The notes under the pieces are model-generated. The model made no database searches. It was not told the DNA's origin and saw only the letters and a list, made by a program, of their open reading frames with translations. 64,000 nucleotides of DNA from Tachypleus tridentatus (lineage: Eukaryota > Arthropoda > Merostomata > Xiphosura > Limulidae): NCBI RefSeq assembly GCF_004210375.1, contig NC_134835.1, positions 68,850,447 to 68,914,446 of the forward strand, given 5' to 3'. This document shows positions 12,501 to 24,622 of the stretch, piece by piece. Numbering within the stretch: position 1 is the stretch's first letter; every line of letters begins with the position of its first letter. The translations under genes were made by a program, and so were the position numbers.

Positions 12501-15500
12501 TAATATTTTTTATAAATAAGTTATTATTCACCTTGCAACAAATAATGGGTGAATATTCATTATGAGAAACCTAGAACCAGATTCAACTTAATTTTCCTTC
12601 ACGAGTGAGATAATAGCATGATTATAATAGTATGGTGAGCAGAAAAAAAACTGGAGGAGATACTGATTTCTATATCCTATATCGATATGTGGCATAATGT
12701 ATAATGGCAAAGTAGTTGTTCAGCACATTTCATGAAGGAGAGAGGGCTGCCAAAACAGTGTCTTTATGCAGGCTTCTATACCTTATGGAATGGCTTCTTG
12801 ATTGCCACAAGTTGTAGGGATCATATTCCACTGTTACACTCTCAGTTGGGATGATTTCCACTAAGAGCAACTGGCAAAGTTCAGTTCCACATCACAACAG
12901 GATGTTCAACAGAAAATGTATTATAGTGCAAATCTGTATTACCTAACTTGAGTTTAAAAAAATAAACAAAGACTGGCAAAGTCTTATACTATTGTATAAC
13001 AAAGTGAAACGATTTATGAAAGATGACACCATCTGACATTAAGAAAAACTGTCTCTTTCTCTTCCAGACTGATAAATCATAGTATTATGTATTTATATAC
13101 ACATGAAACAATAGTGCCATTCTTTGCAATGTATTTATTACCTCCATGACTGTGTATTTTCATATAGCATGGGTAAATACAGAAATATTTATATCAGAAA
13201 AAATGTTTGTAACTCAGAGCAGTGGGTAACTAGGTAACAATGATTTAGGTCCTTTCCTGAGTAATGTTTTATTTCTAAACTACATACACGTGTGCCTGAA
13301 AATGTTGAAATATTTTACATTAAATAAGGGGCTAACAAATGCCTTGTTTACCTGCTTCATTAATAATATACTGAGACAATTGTTCAGTACATTTTCTTGA
13401 AGAAAGGACCAGTCAAATGCAATTGCTGTATGGTGACATCTACACGTGGCAGAAAATTACCTACAATTCCACATATAAGGATCATATTATATGGCTCTTT
13501 GTTCTGTCATATACCAAGGCAATTGTTCAGGACAGTTGTTGAAAAAGAGGGGACTGCACTATTTTCTCCTCTGATTTCAATCATTATAGCTCTTTCACAT
13601 TTCTCAACTGTAGGTTTGTCGTTGTATTTACTTCAGTAAACTGAAGTGTGACTGTCTCTTGAATCTGGTACTTGCCTGTGTCATCCCAATAATTAAACAG
13701 ATACATTCGATGATTAAAAATATGTTATTGTTGTATTTCCTATTTCACTTTCAATAATACCCATAATTTACTTTTAACAAAGGGTTTACTCTGGTAGTAC
13801 AGTTCAGGAACAATGTTTTGGTGACTTGTATAACAAGTGACAGAATTTGGATAGATAAATCAATGTGTAGTTATGTAGCAACAACAGTCATGATTATTGT
13901 TCTTCCCATTGTATACTTCTTGTGCGAGATCAGATAATAAAAACCAGAAACCACACGATAACATGCAAAAATGTTTATTGATCTAATGTTTTTCTTCACC
14001 AGAAATCTGAGTGCAATATTCAATAACTAGGGAGAAAAACAATAAATAAAATTAGAACAGATAAGACAAGAGAAGTTATGCAGGAAGACAAACAAGTGCT
14101 AAAACCTAGCACTAAAATGAACAAAAGCATGATAAAAAGTAATGATGTAGCTTTCCTTTAAAAAAAAAAAATGCACAACGTAACAGATAACTTATTCATA
14201 TAACCTATATATAAACACAAAATAAGAACAAAAACATTGATGCTTCAATTCCATATAATAAACAGATGGAAGTATATATGGTCGAATATCAATGTGTAGG
14301 AAAACTAAAAATTACATGAAAGTTAGGAAGCATTTGATCATTATTTGGTTACCCTTGCTAATAACGATACTTTCAGCTATTTTCAAGGTGCTCTGCATGC
14401 TCACATAATATGTTGCAGGTCAATCAATGTCCACGGCAAAATTAACTAATCAACAGTATGTTCATCTGTGAGACGCCATTAGCATGTTCAAGTTAAATAT
14501 GACTACTGTTGTCCTGTAACAAACCTTACTTAGATGTAGTTTGCGAAGTCCAATCATAATTAATCTTTCACCATTTGATAAATTCCATTTTAGCGTATTC
14601 ATTTTCATAGTGTGTCTGCATAAATGGTCAAATTCACTGACAAACTTTTCTTTCAGGCTTGGAAATTGCCCTGATAAACAGCTCAGCTCTCTACTTGATT
14701 GAATTGATCATATGACTCAGCTACAATTGCATTCCAGTCCTGTAGTTGTGCCTTACTTAACTATGTGATTTTGTAACTTCTGTCACAGATACGAGACGTT
14801 CTAGGTATTAGGGGTTCAGTGGAGTGGACTTGATGATAAATCCCCAATGCTTGAACATATGCTAGCCCCCTGCCCTAGGTCACAGAATAGCAACTTATCA
14901 GATATCTTTTGACTCTTCATAACCTCAGGCTTTTCCACGACTGTAGTTGCTCTGGTATTATGTTTTCTGGCAAGACGAGGTCAAAACTGTTCCACATATC
15001 ACCACACTTACTAGTCTGTGACATCTATCTCACTTGATGACAAAATACCTCGAACTGGTTGATTTTGTCCACCGACAGTACCATCACTCTCTATGTTTCA
15101 GCTAATAATAACACTGACTGTAGCTGTGGTTCAACTAAACTGTTCAAATCATTTTGTTTTTAATTCGCTAGATCATACACTTTTATGGCTATCTTCAGTC
15201 CCATGTGCTTCCTGCGCTCTAAAATTAAGCTTCAGGAAGAAAATCCAACGAGCCATTCTGGGTTCACCAGATCCTGACAGTTTCTTCCTAGGTTTGTGAC
15301 CTCAATGAAGATGTTATGGATCTTTTAAACAATGACAAAAATCTGATGTCCAAGAGAAGACTTCTCCCATACTTGACAACTGTCCCTAATGGTTTTCATT
15401 CATCACCTTCTGACTTTTCCTCTTGATGATAAGTCATCTTATTTATATATAGTGCAAGTTTGTGAAATACAAAACTTCAGAAGAACACAGGTAAACACAC

Positions 15501-16361
15501 ACCTCAAAAGAAACAGAAACTCTGCAATAGCAAATATCATAGTCTAGGCACCACTGTTTTGCTTCCTATCTACTGTGTTGAGTTCCCAGTTTTAACATAA
15601 TTTTTAAGGACAACGTGGGACCAACTAACCCGTCTTGGTTCTCCAGTCCTTTAAACTAAACTAAAACTATCAAATAAATAATATGCTTAAGATAATTTCT
15701 CCCCATTTCTGGTGGATTTGATACCACTGGAACTTTGTTTTGTTAACATATATTTACCTATTATAGATATCTTTTAATTAAAAAAAATGAACTTTAAATA
15801 TCCACACAGATAAATAAATGTATATAACAGGGTGAGTTAGAAAAATATTTATATATATCTATGCAGAAGAACAACAATTTAACTTTATCTTTCATAAAAT
15901 ATGTTGGGTAACTTATAAATAGGCATATTTATTCAATAGGTTAAAGTTATGTAAACTGTGTACTACAAAGCCTAAGAAAATATTGATGTCTGGTCTATAA
16001 CTGTTCGTTTTTAGCTTTTTCTATTATTAATTCTATTGTCTTAAACTAGAGAATTTGTTTAAATATATTAAAGTTATTTTCTCTCAATATACGTATAACC
16101 TGTTGGCATGCTTGTCTGGGAATACAGGGAAATGAAGTAAATATATCTGAATAAAATCTCCTTCCATTAGACTTTAACGTTTAGCATCTTTATGTCTTGT
16201 ACAACAATATCAGATTCATATTAAACTGTTCTTATTTACTTGTATTTAAAAAAAAATTGCAATATAAAAATTTAGCTTTTCAATTCACACGCCACTGGTT
16301 ATAAAATTAACAAAAAAGTTGGAAACCTTTCTGCCTTCTCATTTACTTTTGAGATGGAAAC
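9513..16361. other. Intergenic region between ESD and ALDH, mostly unidentified
   Basis: About 6.8 kb of AT-rich DNA. A tRNA-like stretch at about 11890-11935 (..TCTAGTGGTTAACAC..) may be the head of another old SINE. The stretches at 12720-12900 and 13380-13640 look like decayed repeat sequence but I cannot name them. The last ESD exon should lie here if the gene is intact; I searched by eye for a YDHSYYF-like stretch and did not find it. Confidence 0.5.
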
Positions 16362-16490
16362 ATTCGCGGTGAGTGGTGACGACTTACTGCCTTTACTCTA
16401 GTTCTACACTGCTAACATTGGGACGGCTAGCGCAGATAGCCCTCGTGAAGCTTTGCGCGAAATTCAAACACAAACACGCAAACATTCTAT
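16362..16490 (+). repeat. SINE family F1, 5'-truncated copy
   Basis: Only the 3' part is present: ..gtgacgac.. then gcagatagccctcgtg and the tail gcgcgaaattcaaac with CAAA repeats. It lacks the tRNA head. Confidence 0.8.
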
Positions 16491-16680
16491 CCTACGAAGT
16501 TACAAGAAAAATAGTGCCAGCCTGAAAGATTGAAAGTTGTCATAAAAAATATAAGTATTGCAAGAAAAATTATTTTCCAATTTTGAACTTCATGAACAAA
16601 AATCATGACAAAATGTTCCAAAAAAGTTGGTTATACCGTCCTTTTGCTAAAATTAACAATTTATTAGTTATGAAAAGGGG

Positions 16681-16924
16681 ACGGCATGGCCAAGCATGTT
16701 AAGGCGTTCGACTCGTAATCTGAGAGTCGCGGTTTCGAATCCCGGTCGCACCAAACATGGTCGCCGTCCCAGCCGTGGGGGCGTTATAAAGTGACAGCCA
16801 ATCCCACTATTCGTTGGCAGTGGGTGGTGATGACTAGCTGCCTTCCCTCTTATACTGCTAAATTGGAGACGGCTAACGTAGATTGCCATCGAGTACCTTT
16901 GCGCGAAATTCAAAAAACAAACGA
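16681..16924 (+). repeat. SINE family F1 copy with tRNA-like head
   Basis: The head carries an A-box-like TGGCCAAGCATGTTAAGG, the loop ACTCGTAATC and a B box GGTTTCGAATCCC. The F1 body follows, ending gcgcgaaattcaaaaaacaa. Confidence 0.88.
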
Positions 16925-17163
16925 TTGTTTGCTATCTGTGCTAGCCGTCCCTAATTTAGCAGTGTAAGACTAGAGGGAAGGCAGCTAGTCATCACCACCC
17001 ACCGCCAACTCTTGGGCTACTCTTTCACCAACGAATAGTGGGATTGACCGTTCATTATACACCCCACGGCTGGGAGGGCGAGCATGTTTAGCGCGACGCG
17101 GGCGCGAACCCGCGACCCTCGGATTACGAGTCTCACGCCTTACGCGCTCGGCCATGCCAGGCC
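16925..17163 (-). repeat. SINE family F1 copy, young-type head
   Basis: A complete minus-strand copy: tail, body, then a head reading GGCATGGCCGAGCGCGTAAG on the minus strand. It shares GGGAGGGCGAGCATG and the GCGCGTAAGGCGTG head with the copies at 27477 and 62502. It sits in the tail of the plus-strand copy beside it. Confidence 0.88.
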
Positions 17164-17300
17164 TAAAAAAAACAACAAACGAATAGTTATCAAAAGGGCA
17201 AAGATAACTATGTTAATTTGACGCTCAAAAAATTTGTCAAATTTCACTTCTACTTTATATCAACGCTTATTGAAATCAAATTGAAAAGATTTTAAAACAA

Positions 17301-17308
17301 TATATAAT
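17301..17308 (+). promoter_or_regulatory. TATA-like motif upstream of the ALDH gene
   Basis: TATATAAT lies 31 bp before an in-frame ATG at 17340 and about 200 bp before the ATG at 17508. It is weak evidence in such AT-rich DNA. Confidence 0.2.
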
Positions 17309-17339
17309 GCCTTTAAATTGTTTATTTTACTTTTAAGCA

Positions 17340-17507
17340 ATGAAAGTGCTGTGCGAAATTTTCTTATATCTCACGAAACGGTTTCACAAGCAGCGCTTTT
17401 CTCTCTCAAGGTCATTCAAAAATAGGTATAAAACTTGCTGTATACGGAGGAACGGTTTTAGTAGCGTGGTTGTGAGTTGTGACTACGTGCGAAAGAATAT
17501 TGGAGCC
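17340..17507 (+). CDS. Possible N-terminal extension of ALDH (candidate mitochondrial presequence)
   Basis: A stop-free 56-codon in-frame extension from ATG 17340 to ATG 17508. It is rich in Lys/Arg and Ser with very few acidic residues, and resembles a matrix-targeting presequence (MKVLCEIFLYLTKRFHKQRF at the start). If translated, the precursor would be 544 residues, against about 517 for ALDH2. The shorter start gives a cytosolic ALDH1-like protein. Both ATGs have G at -3. Confidence 0.4.
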
Positions 17508-17537
17508 ATGAGGAATCCTGAAGTAAAATTTACCGAG
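17508..17537 (+). CDS. ALDH exon 1
   Basis: [10 protein letters not shown], then donor GTTTGT at 17538. Corresponds to the IKYTK-type residues just before IFINNEW in the family. Confidence 0.8.
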
Positions 17538-20500
17538 GTTTGTATGATTTTAGTTTTTTGATTCTGGTGGTAGTTTATAAGGGCTTAAACGTGTTTATTA
17601 ATTTTAAGGTATTCATTTTAGAGTACGTTTTATAATATGTTTAACTTCATTTTCAAAGAACTTTGGTATTAATTTATTAAGTTCTTTGTGGACAAAGTTG
17701 AATTGTATTGATGGTGATTTCGTATGATTTGCCCATCTTATGTTACTAAAAATCCAAAGATTTAATAATGTTAGTGGTAAGTTTTTGAAAGCTCTACAGT
17801 AAATTCAGTGTGGTATGAAATACTTTGCAATTACAGATCTTTATCAATAATGAATGGCGTAAGTCTGTGAGTGGAAAAGTGTTTCCAACAATCAATCCTG
17901 CAACTGGAGAAAAGATTACGGATGTACAGGAAGGAGACAAGGTTTGAAAAATTTTCAGATCCATATAACGTAACTTTAATTTCTAGATGAGCTTTTCAAT
18001 AGAAGTTTGAAGACTACAATCTAATTACTCCAATAAATTAAATTGAGACAACTCGTTCTATGTTTAGGTTTTAGATTTCTTCTTTTTGTAACCGTGTTTG
18101 ATAAACATTTTTTTAAAAATATTGTTTTTATAGGCAGATGTTGATAAGGCAGTACAGGCAGCTAAAGAGGCATTTAAGTTGGGTTCTGCATGGCGTACTA
18201 TGGATGCATCTGAGAGAGGAAGGCTACTCAACAGATTTGCTGACTTGCTGGAACGAGATAAGGACTACTTAGCTGTAAGTAGGCTAAGTTTCTGTAAACT
18301 TTGGATGTTTTTTTTCTTTTATTTTGGTTGAATGATGGAAAAATTAATTCAAAAACATGATTCATAAAACCTTAAGTGTAAATTGTATTTTTAGAATAAA
18401 AATATTTTTAAAGAAATTTTGTTTCAGTGGCCTCTTAATATTTCTAGTTAAATTCTTGATAGCAAGAATTTCTGTACAGAAGATATCATGCAACTCTCAA
18501 TTATTAAATGCTTTTTTATTTCTACACCTGCATTAGTTGTTTTTGAATAATGTACTGACTTCAGTACATTTTAACTTCATTTAGTATAATTTATTCTAAT
18601 TTCTATTATCCCTGAGCTCTATCATTTATATCTAGAGCCTGGAAACTACGGATTGTGGAAAGCCATTTAAAAATGCTTTAGAAGATATGGAAATGGGAAT
18701 AAAATCTATTCGTTATTTTGCCGGATGGGCTGACAAGATTCATGGAAAGACTATACCAGCAGGTAAGTAAAGTAAGGTAGAGAAACCTCATTACAAATGT
18801 TTTTTTAAATATCTATTCGGTATTGTAAATTACATAGAAATGCTCCTGTTTGTTTATTTAAGAAATTATCTTTCAGAATTTGTTTTTGTAATTGTTCCTG
18901 CTACTAAGCACTCAAAAAATGAATCTCCTTATTATAATTTGTAGGCAAAAAATTATGCTGATTTATTTTTTCTAAGGAATATTAGTTATTATTTATAACT
19001 TTTGTAATATATTTAATTTTTTTGTTTTTCATTAGTAAAACCACTCCTAAAGTACCATTTTACTTAAAACCAATAAAAGTATTCTGAGTATATTGTTAAT
19101 GGAAGGATGTACTTGATCCTGAATTGAAGTGCTGTAAAACCATTCCTTCTGTGTACAGAAATGTACTTTTTGTCTAAAATCTTCCCTGAAGAAACTCCTC
19201 ATTTTGTCCAGAAAAGGTGTATAGTTAGTGTACATATGGAAAATTTGCCTTTTTCAACTTTTATCCTTTTACACTCCCAACTTAATTTTTAAACATTTAA
19301 AATATTCTTTAACTTTAGTTTTATCTTTTCAGAATAAACATGTGTTGTCTTTACTTTTTCAGATGGTAATCTTTTCAGCTTTACAAGAATTGAACCAGTG
19401 GGAGTCTGTGGCATGATTATTCCTGTAAGAAATTCTTTGTACACTTTACTTTTCAAAACTAACAATTTTTACTATATCATTCCTTTAAGTAACCCTTTTT
19501 AATACAAACATTGAGTACCTACCTACTCAATAGGTGTGCGACTTCTTAGTACAGAAATGTAATGTTTTCTTACAAACATACTGATGGGCATGAAATTATT
19601 CTTTAATGTAATTTATGTTCTTCAATGTAATTTAAGAACAGTTCTTTACTAAGTGACTTTTAATATGTATCCATTTTTTGTTTTGTTTTTTTATCAGTGG
19701 AACTTCCCTCTCTTAATGATGACAAATAAACTTGGGCCTAGCTTGGCTGCTGGAAACACTGTTGTACTCAAGCCTGCTGAACAAACTCCTCTAACAGCTC
19801 TGTATGCAGCAAGTTTAATTAAAGAAGCTGGCTTTCCTCCTGGTGTTGTTAACATTATTCCCGGTTATGGACCGACTGCTGGGGCAGCTATTTCTGAACA
19901 TCCTGATATTGATAAGGTTTCTTTTACAGGTTCAACTGAGGTGAGTTTATTTCTTAGTAGTTCTGTTACACTAATATAAAAGAACAAAATCTATCTTCAA
20001 AGCCTGACTTTTGTTACAAGTTTATCTCTCCCTTTCAATGTTTTTAAATTTAGGTTGGCAAGTTAATTCAGGAAGCAGCAGGTAAAAGCAACACTAAACG
20101 AGTGACTCTTGAAATGGGAGGAAAAAGTCCTTTGGTAGTGTTTGCAGATGCTGACTGTAAGTACTAGATACTCTAATCTTCTGGTTTCCTATATCTTAAC
20201 TATCTGCTGCTACAACTACCTACTCTTAAACAATCTTATTTTTAACCTTCTTTTTGGTTTTAAATATTATTCCTTCACTTCATATATTCCAACTTTACAA
20301 TATAAAACTACTTGAGCATTTGTAGGAATGAGAAATAGTATGTTTATAAATAACATACCTCCAAAGTGGGGTAGTATCTCAAATTTAGTCCAATATTATT
20401 TCATCTTTAACCTTCACTTTTGTACTTCCATTTCTTGTGACCACATTAAACTGCACTATTATTGCAGTGGACAAGGCAGTTGAGGTTGCTCACTTTGCAT

Positions 20501-22895
20501 GCTTTGTCAACCAAGGAGAATGTTGTTGTGCTGCATCACGTACTTATATACAAGAGGAAATCTATGATGCATTTGTACAAAAGAGCAAAGAACAGGCAAT
20601 GACAAAGATAGTTGGTGATCCGTTTGATGATAAGACTGAACAAGGTCCTCAGGTATTGCAAAAGTTTAATTTGTACGTCTTGCATCAAACAGAACTGACC
20701 CTAACTTGCAGAGGGAGAGAGAGTATCGTATAGTAAATTTTCTCTTTTCATAGTAATCTTCAATTGTTTCTCTGTAAATTGTTGTTTTGGAATTTGTTTA
20801 TAGTCTTTGAGTATTAAGTTTAAAACAATTTTAGGTATAACTTCGTAATGTTTTTGAAACTTGGATAAATTGGCATACAAATTTTACTCGGTAAGTTTAC
20901 TGTCTAAATGGTTGTTTTTTTAAGGTTGATAATGAGCAGTTTATAAAAATCTTGGACCTCATTGAATCTGGCAAAAAGGAAGGAGCAAAAGTAGAATGTG
21001 GTGGTGGGCGTCTTGGAGAAAAGGGGTATTTTATCCAGCCAACAGTATTTTCTTCAGTTACTGACAACATGAAAATTGCTAAAGAGGAAATATTTGGACC
21101 TGTGCAACAGCTGATAAAATTTAAAACATTGGATGAGGTTATTGAAAGAGCTAATAATACTCATTATGGTTTAGCAGCTGGTATTTTCACTAATAATGTG
21201 GAAACTGCTTTGATGTATTCTCAAGGTGTCAGAGCTGGATCCATATGGTAAATATATTCCTAAAAAGTATACAACTGTTACACTGTATTTATTTTGAAGA
21301 ATGTAATTTCTACATTTTGTAACAAACATTTCTTCTGCTATGAACAATTCACCAAATAATGGCATGTAAACTAAATGCAAATAACTTGATTGATAGAAAT
21401 TAAGGCAAATTTTTAAACTTCTTAAAAGTACTACACTTACAAATAAAATAAAATATTTTGTAAGTTAACATTTAAATTACAATCTTGACTTCCTTTCTAT
21501 GCAATAGAAAGTATATACTAGTCAAATATCGGAGCTTTTAGTTGTCTTTACCTCCTGATATATTATATTATACACTTCAAATATAATATTTAATTCTATT
21601 TTGTATGTTTAACATAGTAAAATAAAATAGTTTGAACATATTTTGAATAAATTTATTTTTCAGGGTAAACTGTTACTTAGCAGTTAAGCCACAAACACCC
21701 TTTGGAGGATATAAAATGTCTGGTCAAGGTCGTGAATTGTAAGTTTATATGCTACATGTTTGTGTGTACATGTATACTTCAACCAAAGAATGTTGTATAT
21801 TTAATCAAACATTTGATAGCTTGTACATAATATCAACAAGATTTTATATGAATCAAGAAAATGTACCCCAGCATAATTAATTTATATCTTGTTTCTCCTA
21901 TTTTATTTTATTAAAAATTCTTAAGGATAACCAATTTATTTTCCATACAGTTAATTTTTTTTTTTTTTTTTATAGTTTGTTAAATTTCTATTAAACACTG
22001 ATTATTTATGTTTTCAACAGGTGTTTGTATGAATGTCTTTTATGTGAAGTTGTTTTCAGTACAAACAAGTTTTATGAGTAATAGCATAAATTACTTTATT
22101 TTGTGACTTAATCAGTACTTAATTCCAAGTTTTATACTCTACAGTGGAGAAGATGCTCTTCATGAATACACAGAAATTAAAACGGTAAGTAATGTATGTG
22201 CAAATACATGACCATATTTATTTTTAAATTAATGCAGGGCCTCCATCACAAACTTTTGAGGGGGAGGGGAACCTCTAACAGATAGCTGTTTATATGTTGT
22301 GTTGACGAGGTATGTTTCCCATTGTCTAAGCTCTTCACTTACTTGGATATAGTGCATAGTGGTGGAATACATGTGATCTGTATTGGCAAACTATTTAATT
22401 ATCATGTTGGTCTAATTATGGGTGTTTTTTTAGTATAAGCTTCCCCCTCACTCCATGCACCTTCAATTTTCAAAAAGTATAGGAAAGAAAACCATATCCT
22501 TTGTTAAAATCCATACTGTAATTGAACAGCTTGTTGGTGGATTTAGGTGCAAGAATTAGCAATGACCTCGAGCAAATATCTTGTACTTTTGTGTAGACAG
22601 ATTCTATCTGGACATTGAAGAATACAAGATAGCATAATGGGAAATGGCCTATGGTCAGCCATGATTATAAGTGGTTATAAATATACAGCCATTTTCAAAA
22701 TAAATGATGATTATATATTGGATGCTTCAGTAATTTTGGTTTAGTTATCAATGTTGAAGTTGTTAAAGTTTTTTCTTAACTATACCTTGTTATATAACTT
22801 TCCTACTATGTGACTACTATTATCACTACTGATTGCTATTTTTTTTCTATTTCAAACTCCAGGTTACAATTCAACTTCCACAAAAGAACTCTTAA
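17508..22895 (+). CDS. Aldehyde dehydrogenase, ALDH1/ALDH2 class, complete 12-exon gene
   Basis: NAD-dependent oxidation of aldehydes to acids. Twelve exons (17508-17537, 17837-17941, 18134-18274, 18636-18762, 19363-19424, 19698-19940, 20054-20156, 20468-20652, 20925-21247, 21664-21738, 22145-22184, 22863-22895) have GT/AG borders and join in frame to 488 codons plus TAA. Key residues by ALDH2 alignment: Asn157 (WNFP), Glu256 ([10 protein letters not shown]), catalytic Cys290 in the CCC of [10 protein letters not shown], Glu387 (EEIFGPV), and the C-terminus [10 protein letters not shown]. The spacings 157-256-290-387 equal those of ALDH2 169-268-302-399. The CCC triad resembles ALDH2; IFINNEW and [12 protein letters not shown] resemble ALDH1A, so it may represent the invertebrate ALDH1/2 stem. 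The frame is open upstream to an ATG at 17340, which would add 56 basic residues. All active-site residues are intact. Confidence 0.96.
17837..17941 (+). CDS. ALDH exon 2
   Basis: Residues 11-45, starting [20 protein letters not shown] and ending QEGDK. Acceptor TTACAG, donor GTTTGA. Phase 0 at both ends. Confidence 0.95.
18134..18274 (+). CDS. ALDH exon 3
   Basis: Residues 46-92: [20 protein letters not shown].. through [10 protein letters not shown], with the family motif [13 protein letters not shown]. Donor GTAAGT. Confidence 0.96.
18636..18762 (+). CDS. ALDH exon 4
   Basis: Residues 93-134 plus one base: [11 protein letters not shown].. to [16 protein letters not shown]. Acceptor ATCTAG, donor GTAAGT. 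Confidence 0.96.
19363..19424 (+). CDS. ALDH exon 5
   Basis: Residues 135-155: [20 protein letters not shown], then P. Acceptor TTTTTCAG, donor GTAAGA. Confidence 0.95.
19698..19940 (+). CDS. ALDH exon 6 (NAD-binding region)
   Basis: Residues 156-236, from [20 protein letters not shown] to FTGSTE. It holds Asn157, which stabilises the oxyanion, [11 protein letters not shown] and the start of the Rossmann loop GSTEVG. Donor GTGAGT. Confidence 0.97.
20054..20156 (+). CDS. ALDH exon 7 (general-base Glu)
   Basis: Residues 237-270 plus one base: [16 protein letters not shown], then [18 protein letters not shown]. Glu256 is the general base. Donor GTAAGT. Confidence 0.96.
20468..20652 (+). CDS. 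ALDH exon 8 (catalytic Cys)
   Basis: Residues 271-332. [20 protein letters not shown] holds catalytic Cys290 as the middle Cys. Ends KTEQGPQ before donor GTATTG. Confidence 0.97.
20925..21247 (+). CDS. ALDH exon 9
   Basis: Residues 333-439 plus two bases: [20 protein letters not shown] through AGSI and a split Trp codon. Contains GYFIQPTVF and KEEIFGPV. Acceptor TTTTTAAG, donor GTAAAT. Confidence 0.96.
21664..21738 (+). CDS. ALDH exon 10
   Basis: Completes the split Trp, then [20 protein letters not shown] and QGRE plus two bases. Donor GTAAGT at 21739 follows GAATT, so the split codon becomes Phe where most relatives have Leu. Confidence 0.93.
22145..22184 (+). CDS. ALDH exon 11
   Basis: Completes the split codon, then [13 protein letters not shown]. 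Acceptor CTACAG, donor GTAAGT. Confidence 0.93.
22863..22895 (+). CDS. ALDH exon 12, terminal
   Basis: [10 protein letters not shown] and TAA, the typical ALDH1/2 C-terminus, after acceptor AACTCCAG. Confidence 0.94.
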   Translation, partial: VTIQLPQKNS

Positions 22896-23050
22896 ATATT
22901 CATCTCCAGTTTCACATCCTTCAATATATGGATATATTTGTTTTTTTTTATACCTAACAAGATGTATTTTCAGTATGTTCCTATCCTACATATTGTGGTG
23001 CTTTGTTCATAACTAATAATTTGGAACTTGTTAAAATGCTATTTGTCTGC

Positions 23051-23056
23051 AATAAA
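23051..23056 (+). terminator. Poly(A) signal candidate for ALDH
   Basis: AATAAA 155 bp after the ALDH stop codon. Confidence 0.45.
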
Positions 23057-24344
23057 TCATACCTTGTTTCTGTATGAGATACTTTGTAACTTCTTTCTTT
23101 CAGTTACAAGGGGGGGAGAACAAAAAAAAAATTGTACCATTTGAAAAAACCACACATAGCTGCAAACAAATACTACTTTACAATTGTCCAAAACACAAAC
23201 ACAAATGCATAAATACATAAAATCTAAAATTAATGAATATACAACTAAAAGAACTATTGTGGAATATCTGTCATTAGGTACAAAAGAGAATATACTAGAA
23301 CTGATTTTGGATATAATGCATAACCAGGCTTTGTGAATAAATAATGAAAGAAAACTATTTTGTCATAGGTTTTGTTATATGTGTACGTGACATTATTTAT
23401 GATTTAAAGAAGGAAGTTCAAAGGAGAAACGTTAGTTTTAGAAATATACTTTCTAATTATGGTATATGTATTTACAAACTGCCTCTTGTTTTAAAATACT
23501 CCTGTTTTGTCAAATCTCTAACCACTCCTTGAAGTCCAAAATTTGCTAATATACCCACTAGTTAATGCATAAAACAGGCATAGGAAATTTGTTTTACAAC
23601 ATTATAATCTTAAATAAGTATAAAAGTCGAATGGTTGGTTGAATCCTTCATGAGTATAAACTTTTTAACCTTTATGCGGCTGAACTGCTACTTTCCTTTT
23701 GGCGGGACTTGAACAACCTTTTATTCCTTATTAATCTTGGAGCAAGTTTTCTGACTTGTATAATAGACAAAGAAGGGAGGGGAATTGACGGCAAATATCG
23801 CACTCTTCGAAGAAAAGTATCGGAATATTGCCATCTGAGATGGAGTGAGTATTGCCACTAGTTGGCACGCTGGACTATGGATCTGACGTTCGGTGATTCG
23901 CATTTCATTATTAAAAACAATCTCAACTTCCTTCCAGTATACTACTAACGTTCGGAACAGCTAGGCATATGACTCGTAGCTTTTGCACGAAATTTTACAA
24001 AAATTGCGTGATTTGTAGTTGACAAGCCAGTTTGAGTGTTGTAGCAGTATTATGGAATTGTTTTTCAATAAAGTTAGTTGTGTTGCACTCTTAGTTTCGC
24101 TCAGATTTCTGAGCTACTTCTACCGCCCTTTGCAGAAAGTAACTGTTAATCATATTAATGAGCTGGTGAACAATAACATGTAGTAAATTTACAATTTTAA
24201 TTATTTAAATTATGCCACATTTCGAAATAATAGTGATTTTAATTCCTAACAATTTTAATATAGAATATCCTAATAGTGAAATAAAACTTTTTATCATTAT
24301 TACTCATGCCTGGTGTCCCGCCACTTCAAAAGTGTTTTTCTTTT

Positions 24345-24440
24345 TAGAATTTCGTGCAAAGCTACATGATGGCTAGCTGTCCTTAACTTAGCAATATAAA
24401 ACCAGAGGGAAGACCGTTAGTCATCGCTGCCAAACCTTTA
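24345..24440 (-). repeat. SINE family F1 fragment
   Basis: The minus-strand 3' half only: gaatttcgtgcaaagctac and the tagcaatataaaaccagagg variant of the body. Old and truncated. Confidence 0.7.
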
Positions 24441-24574
24441 TTTATAAAGTTGAATAATAAAACATAACAATCGATACATGTAACATAAACAAACATTATT
24501 ACATTTTTCATAAATTAATTGATTTAAAACTCACGAAACTTTATTTAAAGCAACATCTTAGATGATTTATAGGA

Positions 24575-24622
24575 TTTGTTTGGTTGGCGTTTTATGGCGC
24601 AAAGCAACTACACTATCTGCGC
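24575..24622 (-). repeat. SINE tail fragment of a further family
   Basis: On the minus strand it reads ..gtagttgctttgcgccata, then aaacgccaaccaaacaaa: the shared GCTTTGCGC core with a different end. Confidence 0.45.

Larger units (their letters stand above)
16666..17198. repeat. Inverted SINE pair flanked by one 15-bp target duplication
   Basis: A 15-bp direct repeat, tagttat(g/c)aaaaggg, at 16666-16680 and 17184-17198 brackets two F1 SINEs in opposite orientation. The plus copy was inserted first; the minus copy then landed in its A-rich tail. It ends about 310 bp upstream of the ALDH ATG at 17508. Confidence 0.75.

Noticed and set aside
13397-13639. 80-codon open frame in the ESD-ALDH intergenic region
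   Set aside because: No family motif and no splice partners. It looks like decayed repeat DNA.
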